The notes under the pieces: model-generated | Seen by the model: only the letters and a program-made list of their open reading frames with translations | Told to the model about the DNA's origin: nothing | Database searches by the model: none | Position numbers and translations under genes: made by a program | In this document: positions 9,355-19,107 of the stretch, in pieces | Position numbering within the stretch: position 1 is the first letter of the stretch | How the letters are laid out: each line of letters opens with the position of its first letter | Origin: Rhizobium sp. RCAM05350 | GTDB taxonomy: Bacteria > Pseudomonadota > Alphaproteobacteria > Rhizobiales > Rhizobiaceae | Length of the DNA stretch: 64,000 nucleotides | Assembly: GCA_024426085.1 (NCBI GenBank) | Contig: CP087974.1 | Location: forward strand, 1,488,001-1,552,000 | Direction: 5' to 3'

Positions 9355-10578
9355 ATGACAGTTCCTACCAGTTTCCATGAGCGCATCGCGCTTTATGCCT
9401 TTTGACCTCGCTAACCTCCATCAGCATCGATGCGCTGTTGCCGGGGTTGCGGCAGATCGGGGCGGATGTCGGCGTTGCGCCGCCGCTTTCCACCCAGCAC
9501 ATCATATCGCTTTTCATTTTGGGCATGGCGGTCGGCGAGCTGCTGCTGGGGCCGCTATCCGACGCTATGGGACGGAAGAGGGCGCTGGTTCTCGGCCTTT
9601 GCGTCTATGCGCTGGGAACAGTGATCGCCATGGCGGCCGGGTCGCTTGAGATGGTGATCCTCGGCCGATTTATTCAGGGGATCGGCGTCTCCGGCCCGAA
9701 GATCGCCACACGGGCCATGATCCGCGACCAGTTCGAGGGCGATGCGATGGCCCGCGTGATGTCGTTCATGTTCACACTGTTCATTCTGGTGCCGATGCTG
9801 GCGCCCGCGTTGGCGCAGGGCATCATCGCCGTCGGAGGTTGGCGCAGCGTCTTCGGCTTCTATCTCGGTGTGGCAGGCCTTCTCGGCCTGTGGCTGGTCA
9901 TGCGGCAGCAGGAAACATTGCCGCCCGAAAGGCGGATTCCCGTTTCGCCCCAAGCTTCTCGTGTTGAACGGGCGGCGCATCCTGTCGAACCGGCGCGTCA
10001 CGCTGCTGATCGTGGCGACCGGCCTCGTATTCGGCGCGCAGCTCGTCTACCTCAGCACGGCGGCAGACCTGTTCTTTGATGTCTATGGGATCGCGGACAC
10101 TTTCCCGTTCTATTTTGCGGTGCTGGCCACGGGGATCGGGCTCGCCTCGTTCCTCAACGCCAAGCTCGTGCAACGCTTTGGCGCCGATTCAATGGCGCGC
10201 TACGGCTTTGTCGGGTTGGCGGCGGCGGGTCTCGCGATGCTGGCTGCATCGGGCTTTTGGGACGGACGGCCGCCACTATCGGTCCTGATGCTGCTCGCCT
10301 TCTCGGCGTTCTTTGCGATCGGGGTACTCTTCGGCAACCTGAACGCCATGGCCATGCGCTCGCTTGGACAGGTTGCGGGGCTGGGGGCATCGTTGATCGC
10401 TTCCGGATCGAGCCTTATCGCCACCCTGTTCGCCATCGGATTGGGCGCCTTTTATGACGGCACCACGCTCACCCTGTCGGCCGGCTTCTTTCTCGCAGGC
10501 ATCAGCGCACTCGCTCTGGCCGAGCTTGCGGTGTGGGGGATGCCTCCCCGGTGGAGGCCATACGCTAGGCAGCTGTGA
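9355..10578 (+). CDS. MFS multidrug exporter, Bcr/CflA type (two frameshifts)
   Basis: Twelve-helix drug:H+ antiporter of about 407 residues. I place the start at ATG 9355 (MTVPTSFHERIALYA), which joins LTSLTSISIDALLPGL if one T is restored at 9400-9404 (four T where five fit). The loop 2-3 motif GPLSDAMGRKRALVLG and GRFIQGIGVSGPKIATR are typical of Bcr/CflA. A second break near 9940 adds a C after GATTC (GATTCCCG where GATTCCG fits), after which the last six helices are readable to 10578. Substrate unknown. It runs convergent with DUF1284. Confidence 0.85.
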
Positions 10579-10626
10579 GTTCGGGATGTCGGCGCATGGC
10601 TTCTTCGTTGCCGGATACGGCAGCAC

Positions 10627-11094
10627 TCATTGCCGCTCGCTTCCAGCCTGCACCATGCCTTGGCTGACACCGAGTGGCACCACAAGCACACCGTCGAAGC
10701 CTGAAGCGGCAATGCCGGTGCAGAGCGGCGACCACTCGCAGCGCTGGCAGGCGTCGCGGATCGTGCCATCGCCAAACGCTTCGCGCATCCGCCGCAGAAA
10801 ATCCGCATCCGGAACAATCTGCGCGCCCGGACCGGCAGACATGCCCAGCAAAGCCTCAACCGCCTCCGTCGCCTTCTTATCCCGATCCGTCACGCTGTCG
10901 CATAGACAGTGATTGTCGGCCTCTCCGAGCATCGGCGCGCAGACATCGTCCGGCCCTTCGACCACCAGAATGTCCTCACCCTCAGAAAGGCGGGTGGCGA
11001 TGCGGATATAGTTTTCGGTGAAAGCGACCGTATAGCCTTTGCCGACGAAGGTCAGCATGCAGAGAAGGTGATGCGGGCGCAGGTGGACGGTCAT
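10627..11094 (-). CDS. DUF1284 domain protein
   Basis: 155-residue protein beginning at ATG 11092-11094 (MTVHLRPHHLLCMLTFVGKG), which is the conserved start of DUF1284; the frame is open upstream but has no family sequence there. Conserved cysteines include HHLLC, a CLCDS cluster and CQRCEWSPLC near the C-terminus, suggesting an iron-sulfur or zinc site. No function is established. Convergent with the MFS gene. Confidence 0.82.
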   Translation of the reverse strand: MTVHLRPHHLLCMLTFVGKGYTVAFTENYIRIATRLSEGEDILVVEGPDDVCAPMLGEADNHCLCDSVTDRDKKATEAVEALLGMSAGPGAQIVPDADFLRRMREAFGDGTIRDACQRCEWSPLCTGIAASGFDGVLVVPLGVSQGMVQAGSERQ

Positions 11095-11319
11095 CGGAGC
11101 CTTGGCGATGGTGGGATGATGCGACACTATAGGACGGATGTGAGTTGAGGCAACTTTTGGCCCGAGCATAACGTGAGGCCGCCCAATTCGGTGACTTCGC
11201 GCAACAGACAATGGTGCGTACCAACGGTTTTGCATCATTTTCGGGCTCGTTGTCATGTCATCGTCGTACACGATGCCTACCGACCACGCGACCACTTCCG
11301 CTGACTTTGAGGCCGTTCC

Positions 11320-12391
11320 ATGAGATTGAACCAACCACGTATCGCCGTCATCGGTTCCGGTATACTTGGTTCGGCCATCACCTATAACCTTGCTACCCGC
11401 GGCGCAGATGTCTTGCTGCTCGATGATGGACCCGAAACCGGGTTGTGGCGTCACCGGTCGCGCCTTTGGTTGGGTCAACGTCATCAATGGTACACCCGGC
11501 CATGCCAGCTACGCGCTTTGGCGCGAGGCCGTTGCCGAGTATCAGCGTCTGAAAGCTGCCCTGCCGGAAGCCCTGTTCGATGCCCGCCCTGGTTCGCTCA
11601 TATGGAGAGCGACACCACAAGAGACCGAGCAACTGGCCGACCTCCATCAGCGCGCCGGTGAGGACGTCGAGTTGTTGAAACGGAGTGTCATTGCCGAATG
11701 GGAGCCGCGTCTGCGCCGGGTGCCGGAATGTGCGGTCTTCTCACGCAATGATCTCGCCCTCGACCCGGCACGGCTGGCTGGAACCTATGTCGCCGCCGCT
11801 CTTGCCGCGGGGGCCTCGACCCGGTTTGGCGAAAAGGTCGCCGCCATCGAGACCGCAAACGGTCGGGTAACCGGCATCCGGGTTTCGGATGACACCCTCA
11901 AGGCCGACGTCATCGTGATGGCTGCTGGAAGCGCCATCAAAGTGCTTGCGGGCGAGCTCGGTATTGACACCGGCATTGAGACCTCGCCAGCGTTGCTCCT
12001 TCGCTATGCCTATAGCATGCCTGTCGTCAGCCGTATCCTGCGCGGACCGCGCCTGGAAGTTCGCCAGGCCAGCGACAACACGCTTCTCGTCGCAAAATCC
12101 TATGTCGAAAACGGCGCGGAGAACAACCCCCAGGCGATTGGTGAGCGGACATTGGCGGTGATGATGGACGAGTTGGATTTGCCCGATGACATTGTGCTTG
12201 CAAGCGCTGATGTCGGCGACCGACCGATCTTCACAGACGGCATGCCGCGCCTTGGCTTTTTACCGCAAGTGGACGGTCTCTATATCGTGGCGGGCCATCC
12301 CGGCGTCATTCTGGCACCGCTAATCGGACGCCTCACCGCGGAGGAAATACTCGACGGACGGAGGACTGAACTTATACCCGATCCCTCATGA
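11320..12391 (+). CDS. FAD-dependent oxidoreductase, DAO family (frameshifted)
   Basis: D-amino-acid-oxidase-like flavoenzyme of about 357 residues. The FAD-binding GSGILGS is at about residues 12-18 (RIAVIGSGILGSAITYNLA). The frame changes near 11440 (GGGTTGTGG where GGGTGTGG fits), then continues as VTGRAFGWVN and ends with the typical GLYIVAGHPGVILAPLIGR nucleotide-binding motif. Likely oxidises an amino acid or similar amine; the substrate is unknown. It is not clearly in an operon: 225 bases upstream to DUF1284 (divergent) and about 180 to the HAD gene. Confidence 0.85.
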
Positions 12392-12569
12392 ACTGCTTTG
12401 AGACGAGGTGTGGTGCCTATTTCCACGTCCGGCCAGCCAATGACTGGGATCGCGTGTCGGCAACCCAAGCGGCGCTGGCTTTCCTCGCATGGCAGCTTCC
12501 CCTTCGCGCGGTTGAGCTTTTCGGCGGCATCGTGTACATGGCCCCATCTCCCCCAAGGATCCCCCCGGC

Positions 12570-13266
12570 ATGACCAGCATTGATCTCATCATCTTCGACT
12601 GCGACGGCGTTCTCGTCGATCTGGAAATCATCGCCAGTGAAGTCGAAGCCGAGCTTCTGACCGAGGCCGGTTATCCGATCAGCACCGAGGAAATGGCGGA
12701 GCGCTTTGCCGGCATGACCTGGCACAACACGCTGCTCGCCATCGAGAAGGAAGCCGACATCCCGTTTTCGGCCTCGATACTGACCAAGTCCGAAACCATC
12801 CTCGACAAGCGCCTGGCCGAAGACCTCAACATCATCGACGGCGTCAAGCCGGTGCTGGCGCAGCTCAAGCTGCCGCATTGCATCTGCTCGAACTCGACAT
12901 CGGCGCGGCTTGCATCGATGCTGGCCAAGGTCGGCATCAAGGACCATTTCGGCAAGCATATCTATTCCGCCCGCGATCTCGGCGAAGACAAAGTCAAGCC
13001 GAAACCGGACATCTTCCTACACGGCGCAAAACAGTTCGGCGTCAATCCGTCACGCGTTCTGGTGATCGAGGATTCCCGTTCACGGCATCCATGGCGCCAT
13101 CGCCGCCGGCATGCGCGTCGTCGGCTTCACCGGCGCATCGCACAGCTATCCCTCGCATGCCGACAAGTTGACCGAAGCCGGTGCCGAAACGGTGATCTCG
13201 CGCATGAGCGCCTTGCCGGGCGTTATTGCGGCGCTGTCGGAATGGTCGGAAACGCTGACGGCGTAA
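12570..13266 (+). CDS. HAD-IA hydrolase, beta-phosphoglucomutase/phosphoglycolate phosphatase-like (frameshifted)
   Basis: About 232 residues. Motif I is LIIFDCDGVLVD with the nucleophile Asp and general acid Asp two residues later; motif II CSNSTSARL, motif III KVKPKPDIFL, motif IV VLVIEDS. One C too many at 13075-13077 (GATTCCCGTT where GATTCCGTT fits) breaks the frame; the corrected frame gives VHGIHGAIAAGMRVVGF and ends at 13266. The insertion lies right after a GATTC site. Substrate unknown. Confidence 0.87.
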
Positions 13267-13514
13267 AAGATTACAGAACCACCGCAGCTCCAAGATTCTT
13301 GTTTTCCTGACTGCCCACAAACTACAGCGCAATTCTGAATTGGCGGCAATTCACTAAATTTCACTGCAGATCAAAGTATTGCCGCGCCCTTTACACATCT
13401 GAAAGGCGCGGCACTGTAGGACAACCTCCTCCAAAACCCCTCGTGTAATGGAGGGGAACGGACCTACTGCATCCGCATTGCGGAAAGACTTCACACTCAG
13501 GGGAGGCGTCTGGC

Positions 13515-14619
13515 GTGAATGAACCAAAACAGCTGATGTCGTTGCAGCAAGGGCGCGGCTTGGCAGCAATGGCAGTCGTTGCCTTTCATCTTTCCCTGTT
13601 GCTCAGCCAGCCACGCTATCTCGACACTGCAGTCTTTCTCGACTTTACCAGCCGCGGCAATCTGGGGGTGGACTTTTTCTTCGTTCTCTCCGGCTTCATC
13701 ATCGTCCTTGCGCATCACAGCGACATCGACCAGCCGCAGCGCGTTACTGATTACCTGTTGAAGCGTTTCATCCGCCTTTTCCCGATCTATTGGCTGTACA
13801 CCGCGATTTTCTGCACGCTGGTGGGACTTGGGTTTGGCAGTGCTGCGGTCTTCCCTCAAACTTTCGCCAATTGGGTCTCGACGATCTTCCTGATCCGCCT
13901 CGACAATTTCAGAACTGCCCATTACCCCCGCATGGACCCTTGTCCATGAACTGGCCTTTTACCTCGTCTTTGCCACTCTCGTCCTCAATCGGAGATTCGG
14001 CATTCTGGTTTTGGTCGCGTGGATGATCGCTGGCGGCATCGTATTCCAGTACCCGAACGAAGGCTCGAGATCATCGCTGACGACCTATTTTTCACCGCTG
14101 AACTTCAATTTCCTGGTCGGAATGGCAGCCTTCTATGCTTGGAAAAGTGTGACCAACGCCGTTCTCAAACTTGCCTTTCCACTGGGACTGGGGGTTTTCA
14201 TCATAACCTTCGTTCAGGAAAAGCATGGCCTTTCCTATGAACATATCCAGATTATCTACGCTGTCTCATTCGGCCTGCTGATTGCAGGCGCGGCCGCCAT
14301 TGAGAGAGACGGCTTTCCGGCCTCGCGGTTCCGTCTTTTGAATTTGATCGGAGACGCCTCCTACACGATCTATCTCACCCACCTCGCCTTTCTTGGCCTG
14401 TTTGCCAAGATTTTGATCAAGCTGTCGGTATACATCCCTGTAAGCCCGTCGGCTCTCTATTCTCTTGCCTTTATCGCCACGGTCGCCAGCGGCTGTATTC
14501 TTTATCTTTTTGTGGAACGCCCGCTGCTGAAAACATGCAGGAAATATGCGTTTGGAAGCAGCCGGGAGGCCGCCTGCGGAAACACCAGCGCCGGTGGGAC
14601 CATCTTTGAGCGCGCCTAG
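13515..14619 (+). CDS. Membrane acyltransferase (acyltransferase 3 family, frameshifted)
   Basis: Integral membrane acyltransferase of about 367 residues with some ten hydrophobic helices, of the OafA/ExoZ kind that O-acylate exported polysaccharides or lipids. Start is GTG 13515 with AGGGGAGG upstream. Family marks: QQGRGLAAMAVVAFHL, with the catalytic-type His, and GVDFFFVLSGFII. The frame changes near 13910; the following LVHELAFYLVFA and DASYTIYLTHLAFLGL continue the same family to 14619. What it modifies is not known; no polysaccharide cluster is adjacent. Confidence 0.85.
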
Positions 14620-14695
14620 GACGTAACTTGCGAGCGCAAAGGGCGCCTCTACGCTGCCTCCTTTGGAGCGCATGAAGCAAGCAACAGTACCAATG

Positions 14696-14728
14696 AAAAA
14701 CGGCGCGATTGCCTCGCGCCGTTTTTTT
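14696..14728. terminator. Bidirectional intrinsic terminator
   Basis: AAAAACGGCGCGA (14696-14708) pairs with TCGCGCCG plus T run (14714-14728, seven T). It separates the acyltransferase gene (plus) from the lipoprotein gene (minus), which stops at 14753. Confidence 0.9.
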
Positions 14729-14752
14729 GAATTCAGCAGCGAAAATTCCTGC

Positions 14753-15302
14753 TTATTTCTTCTTCTTGCCTGCAGCCGGACCTTCATCGAAGCCGACATA
14801 GATCTTGGCGAAGTCGCCAGCGCCGCCGGGCAGCGCGATATCGGCCTTGGTGAAGATGAACTGGGCGGAACCACCCTGAACGTCGACCGGGTACTGGGTC
14901 AGTTCCGAATAGAGCGTGTTCTTGCCGTCGGTCGCAGCGACGCGGATCGGCAGGTTGACGGTTCCCGGCGCCACCGGCTGGGCCGGCAACGACACGGCCC
15001 TGGACGACAACGGTCATCACCAGCTGGCTCTCGTTCTGGACGCATTGGCGGGTCGTGTCGGCCAGTGACGCCTGGTAGACGATCTTGGTCGGATCATCCT
15101 TGGCGCCCTTGGCATAGGTGCGGTAGGTGGCGGTCCCATCGAGCAGATAGACCTGCGGGCAAGTCCCCTGGATGACGGCCGGCGTCGGCGCTGCCGCACT
15201 GCCGCCTGCGTCGATCGCGCCGCCTGTGTCCGTTTTGTTGCAGCCTGCGATGACCACGAGAAGTGAAATTCCGAGAAGACGGCTGGAGATTTTACCAAAC
15301 AC
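14753..15302 (-). CDS. Putative lipoprotein of unknown function (frameshifted)
   Basis: About 183 residues. The N-terminus (KISSRLLGISLLVVIAGC) is a lipoprotein signal with the lipid Cys in VIAGC. Start chosen at GTG 15300-15302 because AGAGGG lies at the right distance; a GTG at 15326 is the alternative. The rest has no named domain; AVIQGTCPQVYLLDG and a Lys-rich end (AAGKKKK) are notable. The frame changes near 14965, in GGCGCCGGG where GGCGCGCCGGG would fit, i.e. two bases lost from a GCGCGC run. Confidence 0.75.
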
Positions 15303-15695
15303 CTGACTTGACCCTCTGCCTTGCACAATTTGATGCTGCAGAGCGTGACTGACCGCAAAATAAGGTATTTTTCGGTTTTCCGCCCCTGCAACTTGAGCCT
15401 TTCAAGACCCTTGGCGATGGTCTATAGCAGCGACGCATTGAAAAATCGATTGGAGTCTGACGCCTGAACGCCAATTTTTCAGGACGCGCTGAATTGGCCG
15501 GCAACGGACGAAAACCCGATATTTCCGTCAGCTTTGCCAAGGGTTGACGCAAAAGAACCGCGGTTGCCACCCGGTTCGACTACTAAAGTGCTACAGCGAC
15601 CTTTGCGCGTCATGAAATGACGCGGCGCTGTAGGGTGCCGCTCAATTCCCGCCGCATCGTCCGCGGCAGCAAACAGACGACGAAGGATGGTCACG
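15303..15695. other. Divergent intergenic region, lipoprotein gene to thrC
   Basis: About 390 bases that must hold the promoters of the lipoprotein gene and of thrC. I see no further gene, hairpin with T run or clear operator. Confidence 0.5.
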
Positions 15696-17030
15696 GTGAA
15701 GTATATCTCGACGCGGGGCGAAGCCCCTTCGCTGGGTTTTTGCGATGCGCTTCTGGCAGGTCTCGGCCGCGACGGCGGCCTTTACGTCCCGGCGAAATGG
15801 CCGAGCTTCTCCAAGAAGGAAATCCGGGCGATGCGCGGAAAATCCTATCAGGAGATCGCGTTTACGGTTCTCACCCCCTTCATCAACGGCGAAATCCCGG
15901 ACGACAAGTTCCGCGCGATGATCGACGAAGCCTATGCCACCTTCCGCCATCCGGCCATCGCCCCCATCGTCCAGACAGGCCCGAACGCCTTCATCATGGA
16001 GCTTTTCCACGGCTCGACGCTCGCTTTCAAGGACGTCGCCATGCAGCTGCTCGGGCGGCTGATGGATTATGTGCTGACAGAACGCAACGAGCGCGCCACC
16101 ATCGTCGGCGCCACTTCGGGCGATACCGGCGGTGCTGCGATCGATGCCTTTGCCGGGCGTGACCGCACCGACATCTTCATCCTCTTCCCGCATGGCAAGG
16201 TCTCGCCGGTGCAGCAGCGCCAGATGACCACGTCGACGGCGAGCAATGTCCATGCGCTGGCGATCAACGGCAATTTCGACGATTGCCAGAACCTCGTCAA
16301 AGAGATGTTCAACGACGTCGCCTTTCGCGACAGCGTGGCGCTGTCCGGCGTCAATTCGATCAACTGGGCGCGCATCATGGCCCAGATCGTCTATTATTTC
16401 ACGACGGCGCTGGCGCTCGGCGGCCCAGACCGGAAGATCTCCTTCACGGTCCCGACAGGCAATTTCGGCGATATCTTTGCCGGATATGTGGCGAAGCAGA
16501 TGGGCCTGCCGATCGACAAGCTGATCGTTGCCACCAACGAGAACGACATTCTCGCCCGCACGCTGCAGACCGGCCGCTATGAGATGCGCGACGTCAAGGC
16601 GACCACCTCGCCATCGATGGACATCCGGATCTCCTCGAACTTTGAACGGCTGCTGTTCGAGGCCTATGACCGCGATGCCTCCAAGGTGCGCGGCGCCATG
16701 GCCAACCTGAAGCAATCCGGTTCCTTCGAAATCGAGGAAGATGCGCTCAAGTCCATCCGCAAGGTGTTCCGGGCAGGGCCTGCGCAACCGAGAAGGATGT
16801 GGCAAAGACTATCGCCAAGACGCTGGAGACCACCGGCTACCTGCCTCGACCCGCATGCGGCGATCGGCGTCTTCGTTGCCGGCAAGCATGAAACCTCAAG
16901 CGTGCCGATGGTGACGCTTGCCACCGCGCATCCGGCGAAATTCCCGGCCGCAGTAAAATCGGCCAGTGGTATTGACCCGGCGCTTCCAACGTGGCTTGCT
17001 AATCTGATGGTCAGGGAGGAGCGTTTCTGA
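15696..17030 (+). CDS. thrC: Threonine synthase (two compensating frameshifts)
   Basis: PLP enzyme converting O-phosphohomoserine to threonine. Start chosen at GTG 15696 (VKYISTRGEAPSLGF), with AAGGA at 15683-15687 at ideal distance; an in-frame ATG at 15687 sits on that Shine-Dalgarno. The PLP lysine is in FHGSTLAFKDVAMQLLGR, and phosphate-binding residues in GATSGDTGGAA. About 22 residues between 16779 and 16845 are read out of frame; the alternative frame gives ATEKDVAKTIAKTLETTGYL, so two nearby indels cancel and hide the damage. First of a run thrC - M16 peptidase - GNAT - GGDEF/EAL. Confidence 0.93.
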   Translation: MKYISTRGEAPSLGFCDALLAGLGRDGGLYVPAKWPSFSKKEIRAMRGKSYQEIAFTVLTPFINGEIPDDKFRAMIDEAYATFRHPAIAPIVQTGPNAFIMELFHGSTLAFKDVAMQLLGRLMDYVLTERNERATIVGATSGDTGGAAIDAFAGRDRTDIFILFPHGKVSPVQQRQMTTSTASNVHALAINGNFDDCQNLVKEMFNDVAFRDSVALSGVNSINWARIMAQIVYYFTTALALGGPDRKISFTVPTGNFGDIFAGYVAKQMGLPIDKLIVATNENDILARTLQTGRYEMRDVKATTSPSMDIRISSNFERLLFEAYDRDASKVRGAMANLKQSGSFEIEEDALKSIRKVFRAGPAQPRRMWQRLSPRRWRPPATCLDPHAAIGVFVAGKHETSSVPMVTLATAHPAKFPAAVKSASGIDPALPTWLANLMVREERF

Positions 17031-17111
17031 CATTCTTGACGCCGAGCTGAAAGCCGTCGAAACCTTTATCGACGCGTGCCCGCATCCGGAAATAAGGACG
17101 CAGAAAGACGT

Positions 17112-18409
17112 ATGATGAAAGTTGAGTGCACCCGGCTCCAATCCGGGTTGACGGTCGTCACCGAGAACATGCCGCATCTTGAAAGCGTCGCACTCGGGGT
17201 CTGGATCAAATCCGGTTCACGCGATGAAACCACGGACGAGCACGGAATTGCCCATCTGCTGGAACATATGGCGTTCAAAGGCACCGCACGGCGAACAGCC
17301 CGTGAGATCGCCGAACAGATCGAAAATGTCGGCGGCGAAGTCAACGCCGCGACATCAACGGAAACAACTTCTTACTACGCCCGCATCCTACAGGACGATG
17401 TTCCGCTTGCGGTCGACATTCTTGCCGATATCCTGACGGAATCGTCCTTCGAGGAAGACGAACTGCAGCGGGAAAAGCAGGTCATCCTGCAGGAAATCGG
17501 CGCCGCCAACGACACGCCCGACGATGTCGTCTTCGACAAATTCGCCGAAACAGCCTTTGCCAACCAGACGATCGGTCGCCCGATCCTCGGCACGCCGGAC
17601 ACGGTTCTTTCCTTCACGCCACAGCAAATCCGCACCTATCTCGACTGCAACTACACCACCGACCGCATGTTCGTTGTCGGTGCCGGTGCTGTCGATCATG
17701 ATAGTTTTGTGCGACAGGTTGAAGACCGGTTCTCCAGCCTGCCGCAAAAGCCGGCCGCATCCCCGGTCGCCGATGTCGCCCATTATACCGGCGGCGACGA
17801 AGGAAAGCCGCGACCTGATGGACGCGCAGGTGCTGCTCGGCTTCGAGGGCAAGGCCTACCACGCCCGCGATTTCTACTGTTCGCAGATTCTTGCCAATAT
17901 TCTCGGCGGCGGCATGTCATCCCGCCTGTTCCAGGAAGTGCGCGAGCATCGCGGTCTGTGCTATTCGGTCTATGCCTTCCATTGGGGCTTTTCCGATACC
18001 GGCATCTTCGGCGTTCACGCGGCAACCGGCGGCGAAAACCTGCCGGAACTAATGCCCGTCATCATCGACGAACTGCGCAAGTCGTCGATGAACATCGAGC
18101 AGCAGGAAATCGACCGCGCCCGCGCGGATCCGCGCCCAGCTTCTGATGGGACAGGAAAGCCCGGCGGCCCGCGCCGGCCAGATTGCCCGCCAGATGATGC
18201 TCTACGGCCGCCCGATCCCCAACGAGGAACTGATGGAACGCCTGTCCGGCATCACCGTCGAGCGCCTCACGGATCTTGCCGGCCGGTTGTTCTTCGACAC
18301 GACTCCGACACTCTCGGCGATCGGCCCGGTGGAGAAACTGGCGCCGATGGACGATATTCTCGGTGCGCTTTCCAGCAAGACCGTCCGGGCTCGCGCTGCC
18401 AACGGTTAA
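17112..18409 (+). CDS. M16-family zinc peptidase, processing-peptidase-like (two frameshifts)
   Basis: Insulinase-type metallopeptidase of about 432 residues. Start at ATG pair 17112/17115 (MKVECTRLQSGLTVVTEN). The inverted zinc motif HLLEH (HxxEH) with the downstream Glu in the following helix marks it as the active subunit type. Frame breaks near 17798 (before ESRDLMDAQVLLGFEGK) and near 18128 (GCGCGGATC where GCGCGCAGATC fits). The C-terminal domain contains GGGMSSRLFQEVREHRGLCY, typical of M16B. It follows thrC by 81 bases, an arrangement common in Rhizobiales. Confidence 0.9.
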
Positions 18410-18497
18410 TTCTTATATTGAAGGGCGACCTCCGGGCGTTCCTCGAGCGCCCGGCACTCTCGCATCTCGGCAACACCCACGCGCTGCGGAGGCTTAT

Positions 18498-19107
18498 ATG
18501 ACGCGATCGGTCTTTCGGTTTCTGTCACGGCAGCCGGATCCGGTCGAGATTGCCAATGCGACGCATTTGCTAAGGCTGCCCAAGACCTCCGACTATCGGC
18601 AATGGTATCAACTACGCAGCGAAAGCCGTGCGTTTCTGGAGCCCTGGGAGCCGACATGGCGGGCAGACGAGATGACCGAGAGTGCCTTTCGCACCCGCGT
18701 CATCCGCAATGAACAGGAATTCGCTTCCGGCCAAGCGGTGCCGCTGTTCATCATTTCGCGGCCCGACGACCAGCTGATCGGTGGCCTGACCATCGGCTAT
18801 ATCCGCCGGGGTGCCGCCCAATGCTGCATGATCGGCTACTGGATGGGCGAGAGATTTGCTGGCAAGGGGCATATGGCTGATGCCGTCAAACTGGCTATTC
18901 CCTACATCTTTTCGAGCCTTCAGTTGCACCGTATCGAAGCAGCCTGTATTCCCGAGAACCACAGAAGCATCCGGCTCCTTGAAAAGGCCGGGTTTCAGCG
19001 AAGGCTACTTGCGGGAATACCTGAAAATCAATGGGCAATGGCGGGATCACCTGATGTTCTCCCTCCTCTCGCAGGACAGCATGCAACATAAGAATTCGAG
19101 TGATTGA
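18498..19107 (+). CDS. RimJ/RimL-like GNAT N-acetyltransferase (frameshifted)
   Basis: About 203 residues. GNAT motif A is seen in IGYWMGERFAGKGHMADAV (acetyl-CoA pyrophosphate loop), followed by the RimJ-type LQLHRIEAACIPENHRSI and LLEKAGF. One T too many near 18993 (GGGTTTCAGC where GGGTTCAGC fits) breaks the frame; restored, the end is EGYLREYLKINGQWRDH and stops at 19107. Its TGA shares an A with the next gene's ATG. It may acetylate a ribosomal protein or another amine; not resolvable. Confidence 0.85.

Noticed and set aside
12392..12569. Two overlapping 61-residue frames between the FAD and HAD genes
   Set aside because: No ribosome binding site, no family likeness, and the frames run through the start of the HAD gene.
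15642..16805. Long minus-strand frame opposite thrC
   Set aside because: Shadow of a recognised gene; no ribosome binding site or domain.
18432..18454. Hairpin CCGGGCG/CGCCCGG between the M16 and GNAT genes
   Set aside because: No T run and the genes around it are on the same strand and probably co-transcribed; kept as a note only.
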